Of a stretch of DNA of 64,000 bases, positions 1 to 8,222 are shown in pieces (the first letter of the stretch is position 1; every line of letters begins with the position of its first letter). The translations under genes and the position numbers were made by a program. Where the stretch lies: contig NZ_JACIHE010000006.1 in the NCBI RefSeq assembly GCF_014198245.1, forward strand, positions 62,001-126,000. Direction: 5' to 3'. The notes beneath the pieces are model-generated. The model worked only from the letters and a program-made list of their open reading frames with translations. It was not told the origin of the DNA and made no database searches. Origin of the DNA: Bradyrhizobium sp. cir1. GTDB taxonomy: Bacteria > Pseudomonadota > Alphaproteobacteria > Rhizobiales > Xanthobacteraceae.

Positions 1-565
1 GGGCGTAAGGAGAGCCGTTCGGCACAAGGATGATCTCCGCGCCGGTCTCGGCCAGCGTCTCGACCACGTTCTCGTAGTCCTCGGACTCCTCCAGCCAGAT
101 GTCCTCGCAGATCGGCACGCCGATGCGCACGCCGCGCACGGTGACGGGGCCGGCCGCGGGGCCGCGCGCAAACAGCCGCTTCTCGTCGAACACGCCGTAA
201 TTCGGCAGATTGCACTTGAAGCGAAGTGCGGCGATGCCGCCGCCGTCGAGCAGCGCGCAGGCATTGTAGAGCCTGCCGTCCTCGACCCAGGGCGTGCCGA
301 CCAGCATGGCCGGCCCGCCATCGGCGGTCTCACGGGCGAGCGCTTCGATCGCGACGCGGCAGGCGGCCTGGAAGGCCGGCTTCTGCACCAGATCCTCCGG
401 CGGATAGCCGGAAATGAACAATTCCGGAAACAGCACGAGATCGGCGCCGTCGCCGGCCGCTTGCGCGCGCGCGGTGCGCACCTTCGCGGCATTGCCCTCG
501 ATGTCGCCCACGGTCGGACTGAGCTGGGCGAGCGTGACCGCGAATGCGTTGAGACGTTCGGTCAT
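1..565 (-). CDS. nadE: NAD+ synthase, glutamine-hydrolysing (N-terminal amidase part, cut by window edge)
   Basis: Only the first 188 residues are visible; the gene continues past base 1. They form a nitrilase-fold glutaminase domain that would release ammonia from glutamine for amidation of deamido-NAD in the cytoplasm. The nitrilase triad is readable: Glu48 in FPELFISGYPPEDL, Lys117 in RFKCNLPNYG and Cys153 in GVPICEDIW. The GYPPEDL stretch and the LPNYGVFDEKR loop are typical of NadE rather than of free-standing nitrilases. The start ATG at 565 gives MTERLNAFAV. The C-terminal ATP-pyrophosphatase synthase domain lies outside the window, so activity cannot be judged. It is followed on the same strand by dgkA. 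Confidence 0.93.
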   Translation of the reverse strand, partial: MTERLNAFAVTLAQLSPTVGDIEGNAAKVRTARAQAAGDGADLVLFPELFISGYPPEDLVQKPAFQAACRVAIEALARETADGGPAMLVGTPWVEDGRLYNACALLDGGGIAALRFKCNLPNYGVFDEKRLFARGPAAGPVTVRGVRIGVPICEDIWLEESEDYENVVETLAETGAEIILVPNGSPYA

Positions 566-586
566 GACGGCCCTTTTCAATTTTCG

Positions 587-940
587 TCAGACGAAACCCA
601 GCCGCTCGACGATGGCGAAGATCCAGAACGCGCCCGCCATCAGAAGCGCCACACCAACGGCGGCCGAGCCCATGTCCTTGACGCGGCCGATCTGCTTGTC
701 GTGATCCATGGTCAGGCGGTCGGCGAGCTTCTCGATCGCGGTGTTGAGCAGCTCGACCGTCAGCACGAACGCGACCGCACAAATCAATTCGACCGCACGC
801 ATCGCTGTCGCACCGATGAACCAGGCCACCGGCAGCGACACGAGGAGCACAAAGATCTCCTCGCGGATGGCCTGCTCCGAGCGGAACGCAAAAGCCAGAC
901 CGTTGCGGGAATTGATCGTGGCCTTCCAGATTCGCAGCAA
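587..940 (-). CDS. dgkA: Diacylglycerol kinase, prokaryotic DgkA family
   Basis: A 117-residue integral membrane kinase that phosphorylates diacylglycerol to phosphatidate at the inner membrane, recycling lipid by-products. The length is normal for DgkA. The family signature ELLNTAIEKLADR lies at about 63-75, with catalytic-type Glu70, and is followed by KDMGSAAVGVA at 88-98. Three hydrophobic helices are visible (about 28-45, 48-66 and 92-112). It lies 21 bases upstream of nadE and 4 bases downstream of the DAHP synthase gene on the same strand, so the three are probably co-transcribed, although no functional link is obvious. Confidence 0.95.
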   Translation of the reverse strand: MLRIWKATINSRNGLAFAFRSEQAIREEIFVLLVSLPVAWFIGATAMRAVELICAVAFVLTVELLNTAIEKLADRLTMDHDKQIGRVKDMGSAAVGVALLMAGAFWIFAIVERLGFV

Positions 941-944
941 GGTC

Positions 945-2333
945 CTAGAGCCCCGCTGCGACCGGCATCGGCTTGGTCTTGCCGGCGCGTTCCTGCTTCA
1001 GCAGCTCGGCGACCAGGAAGGCCATGTCGATGGATTGCTCGGCGTTGAGGCGGGGATCGCAGACCGTGTGGTAACGGTCGTTGAGATCCTCGTCCGTAAT
1101 CGCGCGGGCGCCGCCGAGGCATTCGGTGACGTCCTGGCCGGTCATCTCCAGATGCACGCCGCCCGCATGGGTGCCTTCGGCGGCGTGGATCGCGAAGAAC
1201 GACTTCACCTCGGACAGGATGCGGTCGAACGGGCGCGTCTTGTAGCCCGTGGTGGAGGTGATGGTGTTGCCGTGCATGGGATCGCACGACCAGACCACCA
1301 CTTTGCCCTCGCGCTGCACGGCGCGGATCATGTTCGGCAGGTGCTCTCCGATCTTGTCGGAGCCGAAGCGGCCGATCAGCGTCAGCCGGCCCGGCTCGTT
1401 GTCGGGATTGAGCACGTCGATCAGCTTCAGGAGCTCATCAGGCTTCAGCGACGGGCCGCATTTGAGCCCGATCGGGTTCTTGATGCCGCGGAAATATTCG
1501 ACATGGCCGTGATCGAGCTGGCGGGTGCGGTCACCGATCCAGATCATGTGGCCCGAGGTCGCATACCAGTCGCCGGTGGTGGAATCGATGCGGGTCATGG
1601 CCTGCTCGTAGCCGAGCAGCAGTGCCTCGTGGCTGGTGTAGAAATCGGTCGAGCGGAGCTCGGGATGGGCCTCGAGATCGAGGCCGCAGGCGCGCATGAA
1701 ATTGAGCGCATCCGAAATGCGGTCGGCCAATTCCTTGTAGCGGCGGGACTGCGGACTATCCTTGAGGAAGCCGAGCATCCATTGATGCACGCTGCCGAGA
1801 TTGGCGTAGCCGCCGGTGGCGAACGCGCGGAGCAGGTTCAGCGTTGCGGCCGACTGGCGATAGGCCATCAGCTGGCGCTGCGGATCCGGCACGCGCGCTT
1901 CCTTGGTGAAAGCGATGTCGTTGACGATGTCGCCGCGATAGCTCGGCAGCTCGACGCCGTTCACCTTCTCGGTCGGCGATGAGCGTGGCTTGGCGAACTG
2001 GCCGGCGATGCGGCCGACCTTCACCACGGGAACGGCGCCGGCATAGGTCAGCACCACCGCCATCTGCAGCAGCACGCGGAAGAAGTCGCGGATGTTGTTG
2101 GCGCCGTGCTCGGCAAAGCTCTCGGCGCAGTCGCCGCCCTGGAGCAGGAAGGCCTCGCCGGCCGCAACGCGGCCCAGGGCCTTCTTCAGATTGCGCGCTT
2201 CGCCCGCGAACACCAGCGGCGGAAAGGTCGCAAGCTGCGCCTCGACGTCGGCCAAAGCCTTGGCGTCGGGATAATCGGGCACCTGTAGCACCGGCTTGCT
2301 GCGCCAGGACTCGGGCGTCCACCGCTCGGACAT
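945..2333 (-). CDS. 3-deoxy-7-phosphoheptulonate (DAHP) synthase, class II
   Basis: A 462-residue first enzyme of the shikimate pathway, condensing phosphoenolpyruvate and erythrose 4-phosphate. It is the plant-type class II enzyme: the N-terminus reads [15 protein letters not shown], and the family blocks [69 protein letters not shown] and [10 protein letters not shown] are all present. The ATG at 2333 is preferred over an in-frame ATG at 2363 because a GGAGAG Shine-Dalgarno sits just upstream and class II enzymes begin close to this WTPESW block. It is the first gene of a DAHP synthase-dgkA-nadE run. I give no symbol because naming varies for class II enzymes. Confidence 0.95.
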   Translation of the reverse strand: MSERWTPESWRSKPVLQVPDYPDAKALADVEAQLATFPPLVFAGEARNLKKALGRVAAGEAFLLQGGDCAESFAEHGANNIRDFFRVLLQMAVVLTYAGAVPVVKVGRIAGQFAKPRSSPTEKVNGVELPSYRGDIVNDIAFTKEARVPDPQRQLMAYRQSAATLNLLRAFATGGYANLGSVHQWMLGFLKDSPQSRRYKELADRISDALNFMRACGLDLEAHPELRSTDFYTSHEALLLGYEQAMTRIDSTTGDWYATSGHMIWIGDRTRQLDHGHVEYFRGIKNPIGLKCGPSLKPDELLKLIDVLNPDNEPGRLTLIGRFGSDKIGEHLPNMIRAVQREGKVVVWSCDPMHGNTITSTTGYKTRPFDRILSEVKSFFAIHAAEGTHAGGVHLEMTGQDVTECLGGARAITDEDLNDRYHTVCDPRLNAEQSIDMAFLVAELLKQERAGKTKPMPVAAGL

Positions 2334-2514
2334 CGCAATCTCTCCGTGAAGCAAAAAGCACAACCTGATCTGTGGGTTGCGAGGGCCGCCTTATACACAG
2401 GCTGGCAAAGGACCGCCAGTTGTAAATCCGTTTCGCACTGCAAACCCTTGCGGGGAAAGCCAAATTCGCATTTGCTGGGGATGGCTAGGAAAACTGGCAG
2501 GACAGCTTCTGCCC

Positions 2515-3411
2515 ATGGACGCGGCGCGCGACGACGTTTTCATCGACGAGATCAGCTTCCCGGCGACCGACGGGTATGCGCTGGCCGGCACCCTGTTCCT
2601 GCCGCGCGGCGCCAAGCGCCACGCCGTCCTGATCAATTCGGCCACCGCCGTGCCGCGAAAGATCTATCGCGGCTTTGCCTCCTACCTCGCCCACCGCGGC
2701 TGCGCGGTGCTCACTTACGACTATCGCGGCATCGGCGACTCCCGGCTGCCGGCGATGGTCGGCTACAACCAGCCGAAATCGCTGGTCGGCTTCAAGGCCT
2801 CGATGTCGGACTGGGCCGCGCTCGACGTCACCGCCGCCGTGCGCTGGATGCGCGAGCGGTACAATACAATGCCACTTGCCTATATCGGCCATTCCTACGG
2901 CGGCCAGGCGCTCGGGCTGATCGAGAACAACAGCGACATTTCGCGTGCCGCCTTCGTGGCCTCGCAGGCCGCGACCTGGCGGCTGATGACCTCGCCGGAG
3001 AAATACCGTGTCTACGCCTTCATGAATTTTGTCGGCGTGCCGCTGGCCCACGCGCTCGGTTACGCGCCGGGCTGGGCCGGCATCGGCGAGGATTTGCCCA
3101 AGGGCGTGTTCCTGCAATGGGCCGAGTGGGTTTCGAGCCCGCGTTATCTGTTCGATTCAAAGCTGCCGGCGCTGGACAATTTCGCGAAGTTCAGGGGCGA
3201 GCTGCGCGCGCTGTGCTTCTCCGACGATCCCTGGGCAACGCGCCCCGCGGTCGAGCTGCTCGCGAGCGGATTCACCGCGATCCAGCCGGAGGTATTGACG
3301 GTGAAGCCGTCCGATGTCGGCGCCAAGGCCATCGGCCATTTCGGCTTCTTCCGCCCCGAGCACCGCGACACGCTGTGGCGCGGCGTCGCGGAATGGATCC
3401 AGGGGGAGTGA
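2515..3411 (+). CDS. Alpha/beta hydrolase family protein
   Basis: A 298-residue cytoplasmic alpha/beta hydrolase of the serine-aminopeptidase/lysophospholipase type. The nucleophile elbow is GHSYGGQ with Ser127, and a YDYRGIGDSR block at about 69-78 follows strand 4. The near-C-terminal IGHFGFFRPEH probably contains the catalytic histidine. The ATG at 2515 gives MDAARDDVFI and begins where the hydrolase fold begins; an in-frame ATG at 2377 would add 46 residues with no recognisable content. It is transcribed divergently from the DAHP synthase gene. The substrate cannot be predicted. Confidence 0.85.
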   Translation: MDAARDDVFIDEISFPATDGYALAGTLFLPRGAKRHAVLINSATAVPRKIYRGFASYLAHRGCAVLTYDYRGIGDSRLPAMVGYNQPKSLVGFKASMSDWAALDVTAAVRWMRERYNTMPLAYIGHSYGGQALGLIENNSDISRAAFVASQAATWRLMTSPEKYRVYAFMNFVGVPLAHALGYAPGWAGIGEDLPKGVFLQWAEWVSSPRYLFDSKLPALDNFAKFRGELRALCFSDDPWATRPAVELLASGFTAIQPEVLTVKPSDVGAKAIGHFGFFRPEHRDTLWRGVAEWIQGE

Positions 3412-3418
3412 AACTGCG

Positions 3419-3682
3419 TCAGCGGATGATCGTGGTCAGCGACGAGTAACGCCTGTTCGGCTTGGCGTCGCCCGGCGCGAACTGCGCGAAGGCGTCGCTG
3501 ACGCGGACCGCCGGCGGCGTGTCGCTCGCGAACCGAAACTCCTTCGGCCGCGGCGCATAGAAGCTGGCGCGGTAATAGGCGTCGTCGAAGCGCGCCTCGC
3601 CGGCGCCGAACACTGCGTCGCAGACGAACAGGAGCGCATACACTCCCGCAACCGCCACGACGATCTCCCTGAAGATTGACAT
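3419..3682 (-). CDS. Small membrane-anchored protein of unknown function
   Basis: An 87-residue protein with one hydrophobic N-terminal segment (IVVAVAGVYALLFVCDAVFG, about 6-25) and a polar tail. The tail contains an ARFDDAYYRASFYAPRPKE block, suggesting a single-pass or signal-anchored envelope protein. I do not recognise the family. The ATG at 3682 is chosen because the preceding mRNA carries a GGGCAGG purine run 8 bases away; an in-frame upstream start at 3727 would precede that run. That run is the 3' arm of a perfect hairpin (see the regulatory entry). The gene converges with the hydrolase at 2515-3411. Confidence 0.6.
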   Translation of the reverse strand: MSIFREIVVAVAGVYALLFVCDAVFGAGEARFDDAYYRASFYAPRPKEFRFASDTPPAVRVSDAFAQFAPGDAKPNRRYSSLTTIIR

Positions 3683-3690
3683 GATGATGC

Positions 3691-3710
3691 CCTGCCCTTT
3701 TGCGGGCAGG
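3691..3710 (-). promoter_or_regulatory. Hairpin overlapping the ribosome binding site of the small membrane protein gene
   Basis: In the mRNA orientation a seven-base-pair GC-rich stem (CCTGCCC / GGGCAGG) with a six-base loop ends 8 bases before the ATG at 3682. The 3' arm is also the only purine-rich Shine-Dalgarno candidate, so folding would hide the ribosome binding site. The pairing is seen directly; a translational control role is inference. Confidence 0.45.
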
Positions 3711-3807
3711 ATGCAGGCCGGTTCCAAAGCTCTGGTTTAAGGCGCCGTGCTTCCTGTCGGGAGGGTTTGCGGCCGCTGAGCCGAATGCAGACAATTTTAT
3801 CGATCTC

Positions 3808-3843
3808 GAAAAAGAGCCCGCCTGACCGGACGATCAGGCGGGC
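3808..3843 (-). terminator. Rho-independent terminator after the aldehyde dehydrogenase gene
   Basis: A perfect ten-base-pair stem (gcccgcctga / tcaggcgggc, 3816-3825 and 3834-3843) with an eight-base loop is followed on the minus strand by TCTTTTT. It begins 25 bases after the aldehyde dehydrogenase stop codon and is oriented to end that transcript. Confidence 0.85.
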
Positions 3844-3868
3844 CCAGGATTGGCCGATCGGGAGGTTC

Positions 3869-5353
3869 TCAGACGGCCAGGTTCATCCACACAGCCTTGG
3901 GCTCGGTGAAATTGTCGATCGCGGCGGTGCCGTGCTCGCGGCCGAGACCGGAGTCGCGCTCGCCGCCCCAGGGCAGGCGCACGTCGGTATAGCCATAGGT
4001 GTTCATCCAGACCGTGCCGGCGCGGGCCCGCTTGGCGAAGCGCTGCAGCTTGCCGATGTCGCGGCTCCAGGCGCCGGCGGCGAGGCTGTAGGCGGTGCCG
4101 TTGGCGATCCGAAGCGCATCGGCCTCGTCCTTGAACTTGATGACGCTGACGACGGGACCGAAGATTTCCTCCTGCGAGATCCGCATCTCGTGCGCCACGC
4201 CCGCGAACACGGCGGGGCTGATGAAGTAGCCGCGCTCGCCGACCCGCGTGCCGCCGGTGACGAGGCTCGCGCCCTCCTTCCGGCCGATATCGACATAGTC
4301 GAGGATCGACTTCATCTGCTTCTCGGAGATGACGGGGCCGAGCGCCGTCTTGCGGTCGAGCGGATCGCCGATCCTGAGCGATTTCGCGCGGGCAGCCAGC
4401 CGCTCGACGACCTCGTCATAGGCATTCTCCTGCACCAGCACCCGCGAGCCGGCCGAGCACACCTGGCCGGCATTGAAGAAGATGCCGGAAGCCGCCGCCT
4501 TGCTCGCTGCTTCAAGATCGGCATCGTCGAAAATGACATTGGCCGACTTGCCGCCAAGCTCGAGCGAGACGCGCTTGAAGTTGCCGGCCGCGCCTTTCAT
4601 GATTCCGCGGCCCACGCCGGGCGAGCCGGTGAAAGTGACCTTGTCGACGTCGGGGTGATTGACCAGCGCGTCGCCGACGACGCGGCCAGGCCCCGTCACG
4701 ACGTTGAAGACGCCCGCCGGAAGTCCGGCTTCGAGCGCGAGCTCGGCGATGCGCAGCGCCGACAGCGAGGTCAGCTCGGCCGGCTTCATCACCACGGTGC
4801 AGCCGCAGGCGAGCGCCGGCGCGAGCTTCCACATCCCGATCATCAGCGGGAAATTCCACGGCACGATCGCCGCGACCACGCCGACCGGCTCGCGCATGGT
4901 GTAGGTCAGCGCATCGTCACGCACCGGCACGACATCGCCGCTGATCTTGTCGGCCCAGCCGGCGTAATAGATCAGCGTGTCCACCGCGGCCGGAAAGTCC
5001 TGGCGCATCGTCGCGGCAACAGGCTTGCCGGCGTCGATCGACTCGAGCTCTATGATTTCCTCGGCGTGTGCCTTCAGCAGATCCGCCCAGCGCAACAGGA
5101 TCTGGCCGCGCTCGGAGGCGCGCATCGTGCGCCATGGGCCTTCGAACGCCCGGCGTGCCGCGGCGACCGCATGCTCGACATCGGCCTCGCCGCCTTCGGC
5201 GACGGTGGCGATGACCTGCCCGGTGGCGGGATTGAGGGATTTGAAGGTGCGGCCGGAGCTGGCGGGGACGCGGCGGCCGTCGATGAGCAGATGCTGTGGC
5301 CGGGCCATGAACTCGGTCGCCGGCGAATGCGCAAAGTCATATGCAACAGACAT
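3869..5353 (-). CDS. Aldehyde dehydrogenase (NAD(P)+-dependent)
   Basis: A 494-residue aldehyde dehydrogenase superfamily enzyme oxidising an unidentified aldehyde to the acid. The catalytic elements are intact: PWNFPL with Asn167, the cofactor loop FTGSPGVGRG at 241-250, general base Glu265 in LELGGKS and nucleophile Cys299 in GQVCSAGSR. The C-terminal PWGGERDSGLGREHG block is also present. A GGAGG lies just upstream of two tandem ATGs (5356 and 5353); the second has the better spacing. The gene is divergent from a ModE-like regulator at 5467, a natural candidate for its control. The betaine/aminoaldehyde/phenylacetaldehyde subgroup fits the sequence style, but the substrate is not proven. 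Confidence 0.93.
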   Translation of the reverse strand: MSVAYDFAHSPATEFMARPQHLLIDGRRVPASSGRTFKSLNPATGQVIATVAEGGEADVEHAVAAARRAFEGPWRTMRASERGQILLRWADLLKAHAEEIIELESIDAGKPVAATMRQDFPAAVDTLIYYAGWADKISGDVVPVRDDALTYTMREPVGVVAAIVPWNFPLMIGMWKLAPALACGCTVVMKPAELTSLSALRIAELALEAGLPAGVFNVVTGPGRVVGDALVNHPDVDKVTFTGSPGVGRGIMKGAAGNFKRVSLELGGKSANVIFDDADLEAASKAAASGIFFNAGQVCSAGSRVLVQENAYDEVVERLAARAKSLRIGDPLDRKTALGPVISEKQMKSILDYVDIGRKEGASLVTGGTRVGERGYFISPAVFAGVAHEMRISQEEIFGPVVSVIKFKDEADALRIANGTAYSLAAGAWSRDIGKLQRFAKRARAGTVWMNTYGYTDVRLPWGGERDSGLGREHGTAAIDNFTEPKAVWMNLAV

Positions 5354-5466
5354 CATATTTCCTCCAGTTCTGGTATGCCAGACTAGGCGCCTGTTGGCCG
5401 GAGTAAATATGATATGATCTGCAAATGGGCGTCGAATATATGAAGCGCAGTTCATAAGGGAGGCCG

Positions 5467-6549
5467 ATGCTTCAGATCGAGATCGAGGCCGTCTGGCGGT
5501 TTCGCCGCGAGGGCAGCCCGCGCACCGTCGCCGTCATGCTCGGCGTGCTCAACGAAATCCGGAAGACCGGCAAGATCACCAGTGCCGCCAGCGATGCGCA
5601 TCTCTCCTACCGGCACGTCTGGAATCTGATCGAGCAATGGTCGGAGTTCTTCGGCACCCCTCTGGTCGAAACCCAGCGCGGCAAGGGCTCAAAACTCACG
5701 CCGTTCGGCGAGCGGCTGGTATGGGCCGGCGAGCGCATGCAGGCGCGACTCGGGCCGCAGCTCGACAACCTCGCCCAGGAGCTCGCCAGCGAGATCAAGC
5801 CATTCCTCGAGCAGCGCCCGTCGGTGATCCGCGTGCATGCGAGCCACGGCTTTGCGGTGGCAAAGCTCCGCGAATTCCTCGACCGCGAACCCGGCATCGG
5901 CGTCGATCTGCGCTATGTCAGCAACCAGCATTCGCTGGTCTCGCTGGCGCAAGGCGCCTGCGACCTCTCCGGCCTGCATCTGCCGCACGGCGCGCTGCGC
6001 GCCCAGGGCATCAAGGCCGCGCGCGAATGGCTCGATCCGCGCGAGGACCGCATCATCAGCTTCGTCACGCGCGAGATGGGCCTGATGGTCGCGCGAGGCA
6101 ATCCGCTGCGCATCGCCTCGCTGAGCGGTCTCACCGGGCCAAAAGTCCGCTTCGTCAACCGCGACCATGATTCCGGCACGCGCCTGCTGTTCGACCAGCT
6201 GCTCGCCGCAAACGGCATCGACGAAAGCAGGATCAACGGCGCGCAGCAGATCGAGTTCACCCACGCCGCCGTCGCGGCCTATGTCGCAAGCGGCATGGCG
6301 GATGCGTGCTTCGGCGTCGAGGCGGCCGCGCGACAGTTCGGCCTCGACTTCATCCGCCTCCTCACCGAGGATTATTTCTTCGTCTGCAAGCGCGCCTTCC
6401 TCGATACCGCCCCGATGCAGCGCATCCTCGAGATCATCCGCAGTGCCGATTTTCGCGCCGCCGTCGCCACCCTGCCCGGCTACGTGCCGTCGGATACGGG
6501 CACCGTGACCGGCGTGAAGGCGTTTCTGGAGATGCACGCCGTGCGATGA
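5467..6549 (+). CDS. ModE-type winged-helix regulator fused to a periplasmic-binding-protein-like domain
   Basis: A 360-residue one-component regulator. Residues about 20-95 resemble the LysR/ModE N-terminal winged helix (VLNEIRKTGKITSAASDAHLSYRHVWNL, then the wing GKGSKLTPFGERL). From about 115 to the end it resembles a molybdate/tungstate-type substrate-binding domain, including RFVNRDHDSGTR and AVAAYVASGMADACFGVEAAARQ. Such fusions are thought to sense an oxyanion or small ligand in the cytoplasm. It is divergent from the aldehyde dehydrogenase, with 113 bases between the two starts. A shorter ModE-like gene follows 72 bases downstream, so the pair may act together on molybdenum- or tungsten-related genes; that is inference. 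Confidence 0.82.
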   Translation: MLQIEIEAVWRFRREGSPRTVAVMLGVLNEIRKTGKITSAASDAHLSYRHVWNLIEQWSEFFGTPLVETQRGKGSKLTPFGERLVWAGERMQARLGPQLDNLAQELASEIKPFLEQRPSVIRVHASHGFAVAKLREFLDREPGIGVDLRYVSNQHSLVSLAQGACDLSGLHLPHGALRAQGIKAAREWLDPREDRIISFVTREMGLMVARGNPLRIASLSGLTGPKVRFVNRDHDSGTRLLFDQLLAANGIDESRINGAQQIEFTHAAVAAYVASGMADACFGVEAAARQFGLDFIRLLTEDYFFVCKRAFLDTAPMQRILEIIRSADFRAAVATLPGYVPSDTGTVTGVKAFLEMHAVR

Positions 6550-6621
6550 CGGCGCGCGCTCACCTTGTCCGAGGTGGGCAAGAGTGGCAATCTCGTCGAG
6601 CAAAGTACACGAGATCCCATC

Positions 6622-6996
6622 ATGTCGCGCGCGAGCGCCAAATCGCTTCCCCAACTGAGCCTTCGCATCGACCTCGACGGCGAGGGCCGGATCGGACCCG
6701 GCAAGATCGAGCTGCTTGAGCAAATCCGCGAGCACGGCTCGATCTCGGCGGCCGGCCGGGCCATGGACATGTCCTACAAGCGGGCCTGGGATCTCGTCGA
6801 CGAGATCAAGCGCATCTGCAGACATGCCGTCGTCGAGCCGCAGGCCGGCGGCAAGAACGGCGGCGGCGCGATGCTGACTCCATTCGGTGCGAAACTTGTC
6901 GCGCGCTACCGCAAGATCGAGCGCGACGCCGCGCGCGCGGTGCACAAGGAGCTGGAAGCGCTGAGGAGCGACATCGCCCGTTCGCGCAAGTCGTGA
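6622..6996 (+). CDS. ModE N-terminal-domain (winged helix) transcriptional regulator
   Basis: A 124-residue protein consisting only of the LysR-type winged helix of ModE regulators. IELLEQIREHGSISAAGRAMDMSYKRAW (about 29-56) is the helix-turn-helix and GGGAMLTPFGAKLVARYR the wing. There is no MOP/TOBE molybdate-binding domain, so it matches the short ModE-like family rather than full-length ModE (about 260 residues). The ATG at 6622 starts just before the conserved block; an upstream in-frame ATG at 6565 would add 19 unsupported residues. It sits behind another ModE-like fusion regulator on the same strand. Confidence 0.85.
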   Translation: MSRASAKSLPQLSLRIDLDGEGRIGPGKIELLEQIREHGSISAAGRAMDMSYKRAWDLVDEIKRICRHAVVEPQAGGKNGGGAMLTPFGAKLVARYRKIERDAARAVHKELEALRSDIARSRKS

Positions 6997-7002
6997 TGGC
7001 GG

Positions 7003-7380
7003 CTAATTCGGCCGCACCGCCACCCCGGGCATCGGCTGGGTCAGCGCTTCACCGAGCAGGCTCTGCTCGGCCTTAGGAATCGAGAAGCGAACCTTGAAGC
7101 CGTCTTCGGTCTGCAGCGTGATGATGCGCTGGGTCGTGTCGGTCGATTGCTCCAGTACCCACGACGCCAGCGGATAGGCGTAGCGCAGGCTCTGGTCGCC
7201 GTAGCGCGCCTTCAGCGCCGTCTCGAGCAGTCCGGGCAGCGTCATGATGAGGGCACCGACCTGGTTGAGCGAGACGCTGACGGCTGCGGGATTGCCCGTG
7301 ACGTCCTCGAAGCCCAGCGAGATCGCGCCACCGTCGGCCGCCACCTCGCAGGTCGTGAGCGATCTGACCTTGATTTCCAT
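7003..7380 (-). CDS. Conserved-looking protein of unknown function
   Basis: A 125-residue soluble protein with no signal peptide or membrane helix. It looks like a mostly beta protein (MEIKVRSLTTCEVAADGGAI at the start, RIITLQTEDGFKVRFSIPKA near the end). I do not recognise the family. It converges with the ModE-like gene (7 bases between the stops). Codon use looks like that of neighbouring genes, with strong third-position GC, which supports it being real. Confidence 0.65.
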   Translation of the reverse strand: MEIKVRSLTTCEVAADGGAISLGFEDVTGNPAAVSVSLNQVGALIMTLPGLLETALKARYGDQSLRYAYPLASWVLEQSTDTTQRIITLQTEDGFKVRFSIPKAEQSLLGEALTQPMPGVAVRPN

Positions 7381-7482
7381 CGAGAACTCCGGAGCGCAGT
7401 TCCGCTATATCCTATAAGATATAGCGATATGTGCGATCAGGTCCAGCCGGTTCTTTTGGAACATCTCGATCCAGCCGGTCGC

Positions 7483-8061
7483 TCAGACCAGCGGCTCGTC
7501 CTTCAGCGCCGACACCACCTGCTCGCCGCGCTCGGTCAGGCGATAGGTCACCAGCGGCCGGCTCGACGGCGGCTTGCGATCGATCTCGACGATGTAGCCG
7601 CGCACCATCAGCGCTTCGAAGCTGCCATAGTAGCCGAACATGCTGATCTGGTTCTGCTTGAGCAGCTTGAACTCGCGCAGCAGGCGGATCTCGTTGCCCG
7701 AGAGCAGCGAGCGGCGCACGCGCTGCACGAACCGCGCGCGCTGCTCGAACCAGGCCTGATCGGGCAATTCATGCGCGGCCGGCGCCGGATCGCGCTCGCA
7801 GGGGCGCGCCTCCGGCATGGCGTCGGCCATCACCTGTGGCAGGCACGGCATGCTGCTGATGACCGCTTCCCTCGCGACGTCGAGCAATGCGATCGACCAG
7901 CACCGCTTGTTGTCTACCATGACCGGCGGCGGCACGATGTTGTCGCGCACCAATTGCTCGAACCGCCCGGCGGTGACGCCGACATAGGCGGCCGCCCGTC
8001 GGCGATCGACCAGACGGGTGTCCGGCCCGTGCTCCAGCTCGCAAGCGATGTTCTCGTCCAC
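7483..8061 (-). CDS. Putative DNA-binding protein with MerR/excisionase-like helix-turn-helix
   Basis: About 192 residues. RLVDRRRAAAYVGVTAGRFEQLVRDNIVPPPVMVDNKRCWS near the N-terminus resembles the short winged helix of excisionase/MerR proteins, ending in a P-rich wing. The C-terminal half (LLREFKLLKQNQISMFGYYGSFEALMVRGYIVEI followed by VTYRLTERGEQVVSAL) looks like a second winged-helix segment. The GTG at 8061 is preferred because AGGGGA precedes it by 6 bases; an in-frame ATG at 8178 would add 39 residues of low-conservation type. It is divergent from the LysR gene at 8223. The function is not known. Confidence 0.62.
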   Translation of the reverse strand: MDENIACELEHGPDTRLVDRRRAAAYVGVTAGRFEQLVRDNIVPPPVMVDNKRCWSIALLDVAREAVISSMPCLPQVMADAMPEARPCERDPAPAAHELPDQAWFEQRARFVQRVRRSLLSGNEIRLLREFKLLKQNQISMFGYYGSFEALMVRGYIVEIDRKPPSSRPLVTYRLTERGEQVVSALKDEPLV

Positions 8062-8222
8062 CCGAAATCCCCTGGCGCCTCGTTGCGCAAGGCATGGCGT
8101 CTTCCCGGCAGGGCCGGCCAAGCCGGCGGCGAACCTAGGGGCGAGCAGCGCTCTCGAAAAGCAGAGAATTTCGTACATGTTGCTGCCGTTTCGGCAACGG
8201 CTATAGTCCCCCCAGGGGTCCC

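Noticed and set aside
3767..5386. A 539-codon open frame on the plus strand over the aldehyde dehydrogenase
   Set aside because: No recognisable domains and antisense-type composition; the minus-strand enzyme is complete.
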